Positions 36,732 through 48,103 of a DNA stretch of 64,000 nt are shown here, piece by piece. Origin of the DNA: Plasmopara viticola (taxonomy: Eukaryota; Oomycota; Peronosporomycetes; Peronosporales; Peronosporaceae); NCBI GenBank assembly GCA_001695595.3, contig MBPM02000001.1, positions 992,001-1,056,000 on the forward strand, read 5' to 3'. The notes under the pieces were generated by a model. It was given only the letters and a program-made list of their open reading frames with translations, did not search any database and was not told the DNA's origin. Position numbers and translations under genes: made by a program. Numbering within the stretch: the stretch's first letter is position 1; each line of letters starts with the position of its first letter.

Positions 36732-37694
36732 TTAGCCTTGATAAACAAGAATACTAGAATAAGGAAAAGCTGCCACAAAGCCACAGATAAGCGCAAATAG
36801 AAAAGGAACAAGGTAGTTGACCAGCAGACATACCACAACGATTGCTCCAATCGCAATGTTCATCTTGACATTTTCCCACCATAAATGGCGGCGAAGAGTT
36901 TGACTTGATTTGGCAAATGCTTCAGACTGCGAGCTATAAGAATGGCAATGAAATGAGCAAGTAAATCAACAAGGCAATCAAAATCATCTTGACCTACTTG
37001 AGCTGGTCTGTCTTGTCCACAAGAAGTTCGATTTTATCGCCACGTTCCAACACTTTGTCTGTGTCGCATCGCAACGAAATGTCAGTAAGGCATTTAGCAT
37101 TGCTCTCTAAAAGAAAACAACGCACTGATGTTGTTTTGCACGTTGCTCGTTACATTGTCCAAATCTTTCTTCAGCGCCTGCAACTTCTCGGCTCCTTTAT
37201 CCGAAGAGAATAATTCCTATCCATGCAAAGGAGTCACTCCACCATCTCTTTGACAGCCAAAGAATGTCCACGACTACCATTTGCTTCTTTAACGTCGGTG
37301 CAAAGTCCCGATTCATGTCCAGCTTCAATTTCGTGGCCTTGCCTCGAATGCCAAATTGATGATCAAAGAGTTGATTGATGTGCTTGAGAAACAGCGCTGC
37401 CGAGCTACCCGACAGTCCCCACCTGTAAGCTTCTTCATCGCTAGACACGCTATCATCCTACGCAACATACCTCTTGCCAAAGGCGGCATTCGTGACGCAA
37501 ACATAGGCCACTTCATGGTTCACGCGGTAACTGTACGTCTTGCCATCAAATTCCATGGCTTCAACGGCGTCGTCGGCCAGATTCAGTTTCTTCAACAGCT
37601 TTTGCGCAAACTCGTTCATGCTCTTGTCAGCATCGTTGCTATGCTCGACCAATGGACAGTGGCTATTGGCCACTACGCAGTAGTAAATTGACAT
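36732..37694 (-). CDS. VAMP7-like longin R-SNARE
   Basis: Vesicle-associated R-SNARE that drives fusion of endosomal, lysosomal or secretory vesicles. Five exons: 37471-37694, 37278-37404, 37126-37216, 36998-37058 and 36732-36933. They total 705 bases, giving 234 residues and closing in frame. The first intron's acceptor has nearby alternatives. The longin domain starts at MSIYYCVVANSHCPLVEH and runs to about residue 118. The SNARE helix is at about 125-190, with the zero-layer arginine in VLERGDKIELLVDKT. The membrane anchor follows WWENVKMN, with a long hydrophobic stretch (IAIGAIVVVCLLVNYLVPFL) and a further hydrophobic tail, somewhat longer than the usual VAMP7 anchor. It is divergent from RSP3 with 117 bases between start codons. 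Confidence 0.9.
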
Positions 37695-37811
37695 GAGCCC
37701 GAAGAAGAGCGAGTCGGTCGGTTTTTTCCGTGTGGTAAGTAATCGTACTTAGACGAAGAGCACGGTTCGCTTGGCCTTTCGCCTACGATATGTAGCCACT
37801 TATAGCTCAAG
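37695..37811. promoter_or_regulatory. Shared divergent promoter between VAMP7-like and RSP3 genes
   Basis: Only 117 bases separate the two start codons, so both promoters and both leaders must lie here or overlap the coding exons. I do not see a full oomycete initiator match in either direction. The region contains a T-run near 37721. Confidence 0.6.
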
Positions 37812-39056
37812 ATGGAGCACGACTTGTTGTACTCGTACTCGGCCAAGCCTCGGCCCGTGCAGACGAATCGCGGTAAAACTTTCGATGGCGATAAACCGAT
37901 TCGTCCGATCAACATTATGCAAGATCCACGAATTCCACGCGGCAGCGTCTTTGCTCCGGTATTGGTGCTTTTTTAGATGTCACCAATCCGATTGTATACC
38001 TAAATAAAGTTATTGCGTAGATCAATGCATCGCGATTTGACACGAAGCGGGAAAAGGTGAAAAAGCGGAAAAGCAAATTGAAAAAAAAGAGCAAAAACAA
38101 CGGGAATCAGGCCAGCGTCTTTGAGACCCGCATGGGAACGACAAAAGCATGTATGTAAAGAGTCTATGAAAGTCTGGCTAAACAATAATGATTGCATCTG
38201 AACAATTATGATAGTCACGTCGATCTCGCTGGACGCAAATTTGATTGAAAAACCGCAGTCAGCAATGAAATATGACTCCATAAGTCAAACGGACGAATTT
38301 TTGCCTCGTACAGTGATTACACCAATCGATCAATTCCTTCAACGTAGGGATGATGTCGATATTTCCACACAGGTAGGTATTTATTGTGACGTATAGTGTT
38401 ATTGTATATACTGGTACAACTTTTACCTTGTGCTTGATGTGTACTTTATAGATTGAAGAGTCTGATGGGCTTTTCAACTTTGATAATGAAGTGAAGCCGT
38501 TGTTGAATGTCATGGTGAACAAAATTCTTGAACAGGCGTTGCAGGAGGTCGAGGAAGAGCAGGAAATGCAAATGCTCCATTGTGAACACAATATACTGAA
38601 GGCTGCAATGAATGACGCAAAACACTTAGAGCGTGAGTTGGAGGAGAAGGCGAAGGAGGCGGCTCGCCGAAAAGAGCGTACTAAAAAGGAGAAAGCCGAA
38701 CAGATGGCACGTGATGTAAAGATGCGCGAGAAGCTCTTTGCGTGGCAATTGGCACGGCCTTTGGTCCGTAAGGTCATGGACCAGACTACTCATACACTGC
38801 AGCAGAAGGGTCTATTTTATGACCCCGCACTACGCAACCTTTCCAGATGGCTAATGAAGGACGTGTGTAAAAATGTCAACAACTTCATCGATTTGCGTGA
38901 TCTTTCAATGGAGTTGGTAGATGGTACGTTGCTTTTGTAGAATAGTGACGCAATGTTAATGTATTGACGTGCGAGCTGCCAACTTTTTCAGATCTCCTCT
39001 TTTACGGACTCCATCGACGAGCTGTAATTGCACATTCACCTTCCAAATTTTGCTAA
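37812..39056 (+). CDS. RSP3: Radial spoke protein 3 (axonemal)
   Basis: Structural subunit and kinase-anchoring stalk protein of the radial spokes in motile flagella. Five exons: 37812-37958, 38021-38150, 38215-38372, 38452-38923 and 38992-39056. They total 972 bases, giving 323 residues and closing in frame. The order of conserved blocks follows the family: an N-terminal SAKPRPVQTNRGK and NIMQDPRIPRGS (compare the family's NIMYDRRVVRG); QTDEFLPR leading to DISTQ; then ESDGLFNFDNEVKPLLNVM and ILEQALQEVEEEQE. A long charged helix follows, then an FYDP block and the helical end. It lacks the variable C-terminal tail of animal and algal homologues. All introns are 62-79 bases with GT-AG ends. 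An intact gene implies the organism makes motile flagella. It shares a promoter region with the R-SNARE gene. Confidence 0.92.
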
Positions 39057-42000
39057 GACAAAGGCCTGGCTACTGCTTTGGAATTCTCAGATGTTGCTTC
39101 CTTTTAAAAATGCATCTTATGGTGCGTGAGTGTCTCATTGCGCTCACATGTGCCAATAATTTGAAAACCATTGAATGCAGTATTGAATGAACTACATTGA
39201 GCTATTTATTCAAAAGAATTGGGCACATATTTGGTATATATACCGGTTTGCATACTGACATTCGCGAAGGTGGTAAAAAAGAGAAGATATTCCTGCTTAA
39301 AGTGCAGAAATGAAATTTGAGAACTCTAGGCAGCCATCGCACCTTGTAGCATACGCCTCCACAAAACAATTGCCTCCCCGAACTCTTGCAGAGAATTCTA
39401 AATCGATAAAATCACCTCTTGGCAACCTCGAACGAACAGTTTGCTGCCCGGCAGACTTTTTGGCTATTATGTGCCTAGGGAGTGGCTACAGACTTGCTGC
39501 TCAACAGCTGGAATGCGTTCCGGCGTTCATATTTTACTAGCAGGGTTTATGCTCTAGAGCTTAGGCAGCACAAGCTACGATAACCCAGCAGTAGCGCCTA
39601 CTATGGGGTTCAAAACGATGATCTCACTCTCAAAATTAAATATTGCTAAAGCCTGTTCTCAAAAGAGGTAGCGATGACGACTTGAGCTGCACCAGCACAG
39701 TTGATCAGCTGCGCGCGGCATTTGTACTCTCTTGCCTGGCTAAATCCTGGGCACTTTTGCCTACAAGCAAAGAAAGCGTGAGCTTCATGAAACACTTGAA
39801 TTGAAGAAGGAAGTCAACAAAATTGCCATTTTCATTGCTACCCATTTCTTTTTAGTGCATGCAGCAATGAGGAGAGAAGTTATTTAGGCTGCTTGATAAG
39901 AGGAATACATCCACAGACAAATTCGCTCATCCAAAATTTTCACAAATGGTCAGCTATTCCTCTTACAGGACCCTGTTCGTGGGTCCGCTGAATTGGGTCG
40001 AGTCCAAACATTTTTCGAGCAAGGAACATTTGCTTCTTGACTATGATTAATCCTTCTACTTGCTCCTACAGTCAATTTCAAAGGTCTTGGAGATCTACAG
40101 ATTTGACTACAGTAGGGTTTTACGACAGAGATAATTGACCTCTTCGGGGCATTGTAAGTGGTCATGCGATCCGAGAAGACCCGAGAAAGTGAAAGCGAAT
40201 TAAGCTCTGCCTAAGCCACGACATCTAATTGAGCTATATAAGTAATTAAGCCTAGACTGCCATCGTGCAGATGAAGAACTGGCTATGCGGGTCTCGCAAA
40301 TCATCAGAGGTATATTGAGGCATTTAGCGATGTTGAGAGCAAGCACTGACATAACACCAAGAAAAGTCTTCATAGACAAAACTGTTTAGTATCGTTTGTG
40401 ATACTTTTTCTATGCCGTCGGTTGCTTTTAATTTCGAAACGATTAGGACAGACTATGCGAAAGAGCTGAGGGTTGACGCGCGATACTACCGGTTCGTATA
40501 TATCTACCCCGGTGAATTTTCGTGTGAGTTTTCTGGATTTTAAGCCTGTGAGGCGTACTTGCTGTCACGCTTAACGATGTATGATCTGTGATCTATAAAA
40601 ATTTATGCATACTTAAGAATGGTAGCATCACGACCTACTTATACCATGACATAAGGGACCCCTGATATGTTGTGGAGACCGGAAAAATCATTTTTTTTGC
40701 CTGAATGGCAGCAAGTTAGAGCAACTTATATCTGAGAAGTATTTATATCCCGACTCTTCGTACTTCGAAACAAAGGTTTGGGATGACTTCACCAGATGCA
40801 ACCTATATTGAAGTAGAATGTCGGCTTCTTCTTAGCTATGAAAGTGTGATCGTTTAAAGAAATTTATCGACTTCAGCATCCTCGTCTGTGACAAACAAAC
40901 AACTTCAGATTCTAAATTTTGGCATCCGTTTTGCTTGCTAAAAAATCCTGTCACCAAAAGAACTTATTACAAGTTTACTAGACTTGTATCTAACGAGGTA
41001 TTTAAGTTCTGCAAGGAATGGACGACTATTTTGTCGTAGCGCCTACTATAGTATTTGAGGGCCTGTGAATTCTACCAGAGGGTGGAGCCCGCGCACACAT
41101 TTCTACTTTCTTACAATACCAGTAAGCCGCTGAAAAGCCACAAATCTCGATTTTGTCTTAGAGCATCACTCAATTGCAACCATTTGTCGCCGTGCAAAGT
41201 TTCTCGACGCATAAAAAAATGACCTCTCCAAATGCTCTTCACAACATCATAAACTTGCGCATAAAACCGGCAAGCCACTGCTGCTAGGTTTCTTTCCGAC
41301 TGTTGTAAAGCTTTTCAAGCACCCGTCATGAGAAATTAACTTTTTCCGGTTGAGCGCCTCGCTCTTCTGGTGTCCACCGTTTTACTGGCTCTGAGGGTGC
41401 GACTTTTACCAACGACCCTTAATAACATTTAAGCGAGACACATGTCTACTTCGTCACCCCGCCATGGATTATGAGCCCACATTTGACGCAGCCAAAGCTA
41501 ATGATATTGCAGCGCTTAGGTCTATTGGGACTGAACCCAAATTGCGGACCCACAGATATAATTTCTGGGAATCTTGTTGGTTATAATACTATCCTATAAA
41601 GGCGTTTAATCATTTAGCGCAGTCATTTATAAGCTCATATATTTACCAAGATGGTGTTCACTTTTGATCGTGTTTGTGGTGCAATGTTGCGCTAAATTGA
41701 CTTTGTGGATCAAATGATGCGTCGGGACCGAGTCCGATTTGGGCAGCCAGAGGTCACGTCACAAAAGTGGGCAAGCAATCACACTCAAAAGTGCGACAGC
41801 CTCTTCAAACCAGGCATGTATAAAGTTGGGTGGCTAGACATCCCACTGATCTATAAGCCAACTAGTGTAGAGAGAAGTGTGAAATTCGGTTCTATAGTGT
41901 GTCTTGTAGCTACCAGCATTTTGCGCTAGAGAAAGCTTAGTCTTAGCATGTGGATTTTAGTAGCGTAAATTTATGTCAAAAGCGCTTTCTGGTGATTCTC

Positions 42001-43066
42001 AATATCTTTTTTTTGTAGTCAATTGTGTCTTTTATGCATGCTGCAACTTTGTATAGTTAGTTTTGTTATAGCACAAATACACAATTTTTAAAGTGCTAAT
42101 TTTGTTCGCTTGAAGATGTATAATCGTGTGTATTATGGATGGATGTGACCGGAACAGCATTCTTACTAGATAGCACAGTTGAACGAACATCCAAAGACGG
42201 TTTTGGGGCTCGAAAATTGCTAATGCAGTGCACATCTAAAGCTACTGAATCCTGGTTTGACAACTGTGTGCCTCTACATGTCTTGCCATTAAACAAAAAT
42301 TAGCACACAAACGACAGACTTAGTAATGCTCCTAGCGACTAGAATCTGTAGAAGTTAGAGGGCCGGATATCAGATGCCCGCAAAGAGCTCTTTTTTAGTT
42401 TCATTAATGCCATCAGCGACCGCCATTTTATCAAGTCACAGCCTAAGGTGAGACAAAGCCGGCAGAGCATATGTGTGTACTCACCACATAGCTAAAACTT
42501 GCTGAGTATTTTAAGTACGCTATTGGGCTTCGTTACTTTCGGCATTAGTAGAATTACCGATGTGTTCCGTAAAGTACCTAGGGTAAGGTATGGAAGAACG
42601 AGTAAAATCAAGAGTGAGTAAGCATGAACGTAGACGGTACTACCTCAAAGTTGCAGTCGTAGCGGAAGAAGTGCAATTCAAAAAGTTAGTAGATACATTA
42701 ATCCAAGAACCGCAATTTAAAAACAGTGTGACCTTTAGAGCCTCTTTTTCTTTAACGTGGCAGTCGCGGCTTTGGAGAGATGGAACGTCACTTTCTGTGA
42801 TCACTTTTGCAGAGACCATAAGCTAATCAGCGTCTCAATAATGTCACTGTTCATGAATCGACAACATGCATTTGATCATTGGACGTTCCAATGGCAAATC
42901 TCCATGAGTCTTTACGCTCCATGCACTTTTGCAATATCCTACCACTTTGTCATCAAGGCTCTAAATCCATTAATGTGATTGTGGCTATCGATCGCTTCAG
43001 TCTTCAATTGTTTACCAGCCACTAAAGTCACCAATTCTCGCTCGCGGTCGGTCACCAAGGCAAAGC
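39057..43066. other. Gene-poor stretch
   Basis: Four kilobases between RSP3 and the first CAP gene. An ATG-initiated frame at 39310-39540 (76 codons), one at 41705-41929 and one at 42590-42826 exist but carry no motif or splice evidence. No retroelement domain could be read. Confidence 0.45.
42998..43010 (+). promoter_or_regulatory. Initiator-like element upstream of the first CAP gene
   Basis: CAGTCTTCAATTG matches 11 of 13 positions of the oomycete initiator consensus CAYTYYNCAWTTT, 57-69 bases before the ATG, a sensible distance for a short oomycete leader. Confidence 0.4.
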
Positions 43067-43705
43067 ATGTCGATTCGATCCTTCTTCTTTGCTGCACTAA
43101 TCACGCTCCTCGGCTTCTCGACAGCAGCAGGTCTCGAGGTGGTAGCCAATCTATCTCTGACACTTCCGCCAATTATTGGTGAAGCCCTTTACGAAGACAC
43201 CGAATCGCAGGGTCCAATACTCGGCGGTCAACCGAATCCCGTCAATTACCCCACCAACATTGGGGTCGTACGCACCCTGCGAGGAATGAGCATGCAAAAT
43301 CAAATTCAAGCTGAGCTACTCAAGGCCGTGAACCAGGAACGTGCCGCCAATGGACTCTCTCCAATGTGTTTCAATTCAAAGTTGGAAGGAGCTGCTCAAA
43401 GCCACTCGATCGACATGGCACAGAAGAACTACATGAGCCACCAGGGCTCCGATGGCTCGACAATGGCACAGCGAATTGAAAAACAAGGTTACGACCGCAC
43501 GGCTGCAGGAGAGAACGTTGCCGCGGGCCAAAATTCGGTTCAAGAAGTGATGAAGTCGTGGATGAATTCGCCTGGCCATCGAAGTAATATTTTACGTAAA
43601 AAGTTCACCATGTTTGGCTGTGGCTTTGCGTACGACCCAAACTCCACGTACAAGGTTTACTGGACGCAAAACTTTGGCACAAGCCAGACGGAAAAATGCA
43701 TGTAA
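43067..43705 (+). CDS. Secreted CAP-domain (SCP/PR-1-like) protein
   Basis: A 212-residue secreted protein starting at ATG 43067. A classical signal peptide (MSIRSFFFAALITLLGFSTA) is followed by a variable region to about residue 75, then a CAP domain. Visible CAP features are LLKAVNQERAANGLSPMCFN at the start, the histidine in QSHSIDMA, GENVAAGQ, WMNSPGHRSNIL with the second histidine, and YKVYWTQNFG near the end. Cysteines at CFN, FGCG and the C-terminal EKC can pair. CAP proteins act outside the cell, often as sterol or lipid binders, and in plant-associated oomycetes they are expressed during infection. The gene is intronless. A second, inverted paralogue lies at 51878-52438. Confidence 0.93.
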   Translation: MSIRSFFFAALITLLGFSTAAGLEVVANLSLTLPPIIGEALYEDTESQGPILGGQPNPVNYPTNIGVVRTLRGMSMQNQIQAELLKAVNQERAANGLSPMCFNSKLEGAAQSHSIDMAQKNYMSHQGSDGSTMAQRIEKQGYDRTAAGENVAAGQNSVQEVMKSWMNSPGHRSNILRKKFTMFGCGFAYDPNSTYKVYWTQNFGTSQTEKCM

Positions 43706-43801
43706 TTTATGAAGGAAAGGAAATTGTCGGTTCATTTTTGAAGTGAAGGAGATAAATACATACTGTACACGTCACAATTTTCCACGACTTTTTTACTTGC
43801 T

Positions 43802-46399
43802 TCAATAAGTCAGAAAACTGCAATAACTACCACACAGGCGGCAAATAATTTTTGCCCTCGATGCAACATCCTCTTCGTCTTGATGCTCCTCTGAGTCCAA
43901 GAAATAAAATGGTGTCGTGCCACATGATGATATATCCACTTCAGATGCTGACGCCCCGCAGCCCACACACTTCCACACTTCCATAGCCGCAATGCAGCGA
44001 AACGACAGGAAACACCGTTCTAGCGTATGCCCAGACTCGCACGCAAGCGCGAGTTCGCCAAACGGGACCTTCTTTTGGCAAATGAAACACGTTTCTCGCG
44101 ACGGGGGCACTGGCGCTGTGACCGCACTAGCGCCTTCATCGGCTGCTTCTACTCGAGCTTTAGCCTTTACATACGTAGTCCATGCAGCCGCGTGTTCAAG
44201 TGCGTCCAATTGACTGTAAATTTGCGTCACAAGGGCCTCCCTGCGTTGCGTCAACGGATCTTGTACACTCAAAAAGTCGGCCATCGTCAATGCACTGATC
44301 TTCGACGACGAGTTGTCGAGGTAGTCGCCAAGTGCTTTCTTCTCCTTCCCACATGCCGCCACGAGTGCAATTAAACAGCGCTCCGCCCAGTATACGCTCA
44401 ATGTCCGTCGAAGGTTTCCTAGCGCTATATCTTGAGCTGCTACTTGGTACTCGGCCGGTGTGAGCGCACTGCGCAGCAACAAGGATGCTTGCAGATAGAG
44501 TGGAATAGGAGGCCTCATGTTCTTTGCGCTAACTTGAGGTAACTCATTGTGACGCTTTTCGAGTTCTTGGCAAAGATGAAGGTAGATTGGCTGACGCGCG
44601 AGCACTTCGCTGTCGTTGGAGTCGTTTTTGATCTTGTTTAAAATACTAGGAATTGCCAAGTCTGCAGAGCCCTGTAATGACAATATAGCTGCATTGTCGT
44701 TGTAGCATAGCCACACAATGTCCATGAAATTGCTCACTGATTGACTCTCATTTAAAATGCGGCATACAACATCTACGAGTTGGTCGCAATGTTTAACCCA
44801 CGGCAACGGGATATACTCGAGTAAGCTCGACACTCGACTATAAGACACATCAGCCTGGGACTTTCGATTGGGTCGCGACGCAGGGGGCACAATAAACACA
44901 CACGCCAACAAGGCAGAATTGGGTGACAAAGTCAATCCAAATACCGGATACTTACCGGTAGTTAGCGACGTGGTGGTCGTTTCGTTTTCGATCTCGGAGA
45001 TGGGTGGGGTGACATCACTCGAGTACACCAGTTGACCCGTTTTGCGCCAGATTTTAATCGTGCCATCCACAGCTGCCGAGACAATGGCGTCTCCAAAGTA
45101 GTTTAGGTCAAGACCCGTCACATTGCCATCGTGGGCTTTCCACTTGGCATTTGGCCGCGCTTGGGTCTTTTTCTTTAAATTCCACACGGAAATTGTCGAT
45201 CCCGACGCAACAATTAAATCATTGGTCGGACTGTTTGAATATGTCCAGCGACTGCCCATGCACAGCCCATAAATTGGTTGAGAGTACGGTGCAACAATGA
45301 CGCGTTCTAGGCTTAATTCTTGCGGCGAGTCATTGAGCGCACTTGCGCGAACGGGCACTTTTACTATCAGCACGTTTCCTTCCGACGTTCCTAGCGCTAA
45401 GCCAAGGTCCTCTTGTGTTGTGCACGCTGTGCCATACCGATGCATTTTCTGCCACGTACTCATCGCTACCCAGCCATATTTGTCCGTATCAATCCAGGCA
45501 ATCGGTGCCGTTGAAAGGAAAGGCTTTTCTTCTTGTCCTGTCACAAACGATCGATCTTTGTATGCCCAAATCGTGCTTACTTTCCGTCCTGACAGCGCAA
45601 TCAAAGAAGTAGTGTTTTGTTGGTCTAGTGTCTTCATAAAAGGCGACCATGCCATGGTCAATGTCGACATCAAAGCGCATTGGTGCGTGTACTCAGCAAT
45701 GGACTTCATTGCGACAAGGCCATCCGTCTTGTCCATTTTTCGCTTCTTGTTCCTGTCTCTTCGTGGGGCAGCTATTGCTGCACTTGGTGGAAACGTATTA
45801 GAACGACTATCGTGGGATGGCCCCAATCGAAAGCTTTTGCGCTGATAAAATGCATAGACACTCTCAGAGAGCACGGCGACTTCACTCCAGTTCATGTGAA
45901 AGCTTGGCGGGAAGTGCAGACTTAGCCTAGAGGATGCTGTGAGTGCCAATAAAGCACATGCATTGTTTGGGGCAGACCCTCGAGGTCCCCATTCGGCAGC
46001 AATGAAAGCTGCACCACTGTTCTTCGATAGAGAAAGTTCCTTTGGGTTGTGTTGGTGGCGGTCACTCTCGTGAAGTAGAAAATACGTCGTACTGGCTCGT
46101 GGCAGGCCAGCATCGAGGGATTCAATGACTCGAGGAATTGCAATTGGAACATGCTCATTGATGGGATTGTCCGGTAAAAAAACAAAGTCTTTTGAGACGG
46201 CAGGCCCGCCAGGCTGGAACATTTCGAGCTCGCGATTGCAAAAGGTAGCGACAAGGACGCTTGCGTCGGACACAACGGCAAGACGTCCATTCTCAGACCA
46301 TGAAGCACCTCCAGGGACTAATGGACTACCGGGAATACGCTCGCGAGACTCGCCATCTAATGGCAGCACTTCCACGGCAGACGCTTGATTGCTGGTCAT
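43802..46399 (-). CDS. Transcription factor IIIC 90-kDa subunit (GTF3C4-like)
   Basis: Subunit of the TFIIIC complex that recognises internal promoters of tRNA genes and recruits RNA polymerase III machinery. The product has 865 residues from the first ATG at 46399. The N-terminal delta-type WD40 propeller begins with the diagnostic SWSENGRLAVVSDASVLVAT and includes a clear WD repeat, AHDGNVTGLDLNYFGDAIVS followed by GTIKIW. A helical middle region follows. The C terminus carries the TFIIIC zinc-finger domain with CFICQKK, ESGHTLERC, WKCVGCGA and CRLCGSYC. No intron. The gene is convergent with the first CAP gene (96 bases) and its start codon is only 66 bases from the stop of the upstream same-strand gene. 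Confidence 0.88.
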   Translation of the reverse strand: MTSNQASAVEVLPLDGESRERIPGSPLVPGGASWSENGRLAVVSDASVLVATFCNRELEMFQPGGPAVSKDFVFLPDNPINEHVPIAIPRVIESLDAGLPRASTTYFLLHESDRHQHNPKELSLSKNSGAAFIAAEWGPRGSAPNNACALLALTASSRLSLHFPPSFHMNWSEVAVLSESVYAFYQRKSFRLGPSHDSRSNTFPPSAAIAAPRRDRNKKRKMDKTDGLVAMKSIAEYTHQCALMSTLTMAWSPFMKTLDQQNTTSLIALSGRKVSTIWAYKDRSFVTGQEEKPFLSTAPIAWIDTDKYGWVAMSTWQKMHRYGTACTTQEDLGLALGTSEGNVLIVKVPVRASALNDSPQELSLERVIVAPYSQPIYGLCMGSRWTYSNSPTNDLIVASGSTISVWNLKKKTQARPNAKWKAHDGNVTGLDLNYFGDAIVSAAVDGTIKIWRKTGQLVYSSDVTPPISEIENETTTTSLTTGKYPVFGLTLSPNSALLACVFIVPPASRPNRKSQADVSYSRVSSLLEYIPLPWVKHCDQLVDVVCRILNESQSVSNFMDIVWLCYNDNAAILSLQGSADLAIPSILNKIKNDSNDSEVLARQPIYLHLCQELEKRHNELPQVSAKNMRPPIPLYLQASLLLRSALTPAEYQVAAQDIALGNLRRTLSVYWAERCLIALVAACGKEKKALGDYLDNSSSKISALTMADFLSVQDPLTQRREALVTQIYSQLDALEHAAAWTTYVKAKARVEAADEGASAVTAPVPPSRETCFICQKKVPFGELALACESGHTLERCFLSFRCIAAMEVWKCVGCGASASEVDISSCGTTPFYFLDSEEHQDEEDVASRAKIICRLCGSYCSFLTY

Positions 46400-46422
46400 C
46401 ACAAAAACTGCGACGTGTGACG

Positions 46423-46435
46423 AAACGGTGAAGTG
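46423..46435 (-). promoter_or_regulatory. Initiator-like element upstream of TFIIIC90
   Basis: On the minus strand CACTTCACCGTTT matches 11 of 13 positions of CAYTYYNCAWTTT, 24-36 bases before the ATG at 46399. It lies in the 66-base gap after the neighbouring gene. Confidence 0.35.
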
Positions 46436-46465
46436 GCACACATGAATATAGTACTATTGTTTTCG

Positions 46466-48103
46466 TTATTTAGTGTTGACGTCTTCGCTTTCGCTCTCGG
46501 TATCACTATCATATTGACTAAAGTCGTCCTTTAATTTCAGCTTGTTGTCACTACTGCTGGTTTCCGAAGCTGTGAGTTCTTTCGTATAGATTTTCTTATC
46601 ATGGCCGCCGCTGTGACTGTCACTATTGCTGCTACTTTCACTGACACTGCCATCAGAGTCGTTCTCAATGTCTAGTCTGGCTTCGTCTTCGCTAGTGCTC
46701 GCACTATTGCTAACGCTGGCAACTTCGTCGTAAAACTTGTCAGAAGCTTTCACCGGACGCTCCTCGCCATAAGCCTCCTCACCGTTGCTGCTGCTATCAC
46801 TACCTTTTAAAAAAGCCGACTCAGAATTTGAATCCGTTTCGCTGTCACTGTTGCTGCCATCCTTTTCAGACTTGATAATAGCACTGTCGTTGTCGCTTTC
46901 ATCAATCAAAACATCTCGTTCATTGAATTGGTTTCCTTTGTCACCGTCAAAAGCGTTTACGTCCGCGTCATGCTCATCGCTGGCGGTATCTGAAACGTTC
47001 TGCTTCCTTGAAGACTTCGACTTACCGTACGCAGATAACTTTGATTTGGCATCCCCCTTCATCCTCGACATTTTCTTTGTGCTTTCAGTTATGCCATTAA
47101 CGATCACACTGTCGTCGTCCGAGTCATCACTCAGCACAATGCACCGTTCTTGCATTTCTCGGTCACGTTCCGTGTCGATCAACAAAAATTCAGGCTCAGC
47201 ATCGGCCTTGTCATTAACACCAAATGGGAAAAGCGAGCGAGTGTCTTCTCGGTCTGTCGATGTCTGCAGTCACATCAAAGTTAGCAAAACATTTCAATCT
47301 TATCGAATAACAACAATGGCACCGTCAGTCCTACCACATACCAGCCAATTTCTCCCTCGCTCAATTGAAGGACAGCCATCATGAAAACTGCGACTTGAGG
47401 CCAAGAACTTCATTCCTGAGTAAAAGTGTTCCATTGCAATCTGATATTGTCGCTGCATCTCTTCCCAACCGTTTCGTTTCACGAGCTGGTATCCCGTCTT
47501 AAAAAGTTTGTAAGGAGTATCAAAGCAGTTCGGATTGTACTTCCGCAACTTGTCACGCACGACTTTTGCCTCTTCATCCACTTCAGCGATTGCCTTCCAC
47601 GCAATGGGTGGACGACTTGGGACCAGATATTGCTGTGCCGCATACACTGTAGCCGGTGGAAAGGCCAATGTCCCTTGCTGCTGATGAAAAGTGTCGTTCA
47701 CGACGCGATGGGTTTTCGGATTGAGGACTCCATGCACTTCCAATTGGTGCTCGTACATGTCGGTGAACGACTCAAACTCGATCAGGCATGCTTTATAATT
47801 GCAACGATAGGGTTGTAACGAGGTGGTCCAGTGGCTAAGATACTGACAGGACCAGCACGTGCACAATGCACTCATGTTCTTCGCGACGTGATACTCCTCA
47901 TCCATGTCTTGTAATCTCAAAAGCGACTCATCGGACGTTGTGACTGGCAATCCATGGCTCGAGCGTCGGCGTTTCAACCGTTGAAGCCTCTCAACCACGG
48001 ATTGGCGGGATGAATTATCGGTGTGATGGCGACGACGTTGTCTAACTGAGCGCCGTAAATACTTGCGCGTTGATGGGTGCAGAGGTGGGATAGGCACCGT
48101 CAT
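46466..48103 (-). CDS. Nuclear-type orphan: C2H2-like finger plus acidic Ser/Asp-rich tail
   Basis: Two exons, 47342-48103 and 46466-47263, joined over a 78-base intron (GTATGT donor, TGACTGCAG acceptor, phase 0), giving 519 residues. The start at 48103 (MTVPIPPLHP) is preferred over an upstream in-frame ATG that would add a hydrophobic leader. The N terminus is very basic (RKYLRRSVRQRRRHH; LQRLKRRR), as in nuclear localisation or nucleic-acid binding. A CTCWSCQYL pair is followed by a single C2H2-like unit, CNYKACLIEFESFTDMYEHQ then VHG. A conserved-looking helical block follows (KLRKYNPNCFDTPYKLFKTG). Residues after about 270 are a long acidic Ser/Asp/Glu tail, as in chromatin and nucleolar proteins. 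I do not recognise the family. The gene sits directly upstream of TFIIIC90 on the same strand. Confidence 0.8.

Noticed and set aside
45297..46388. Frames opposite TFIIIC90
   Set aside because: They are antisense shadows. The WD40 and zinc-finger motifs are all on the minus strand.
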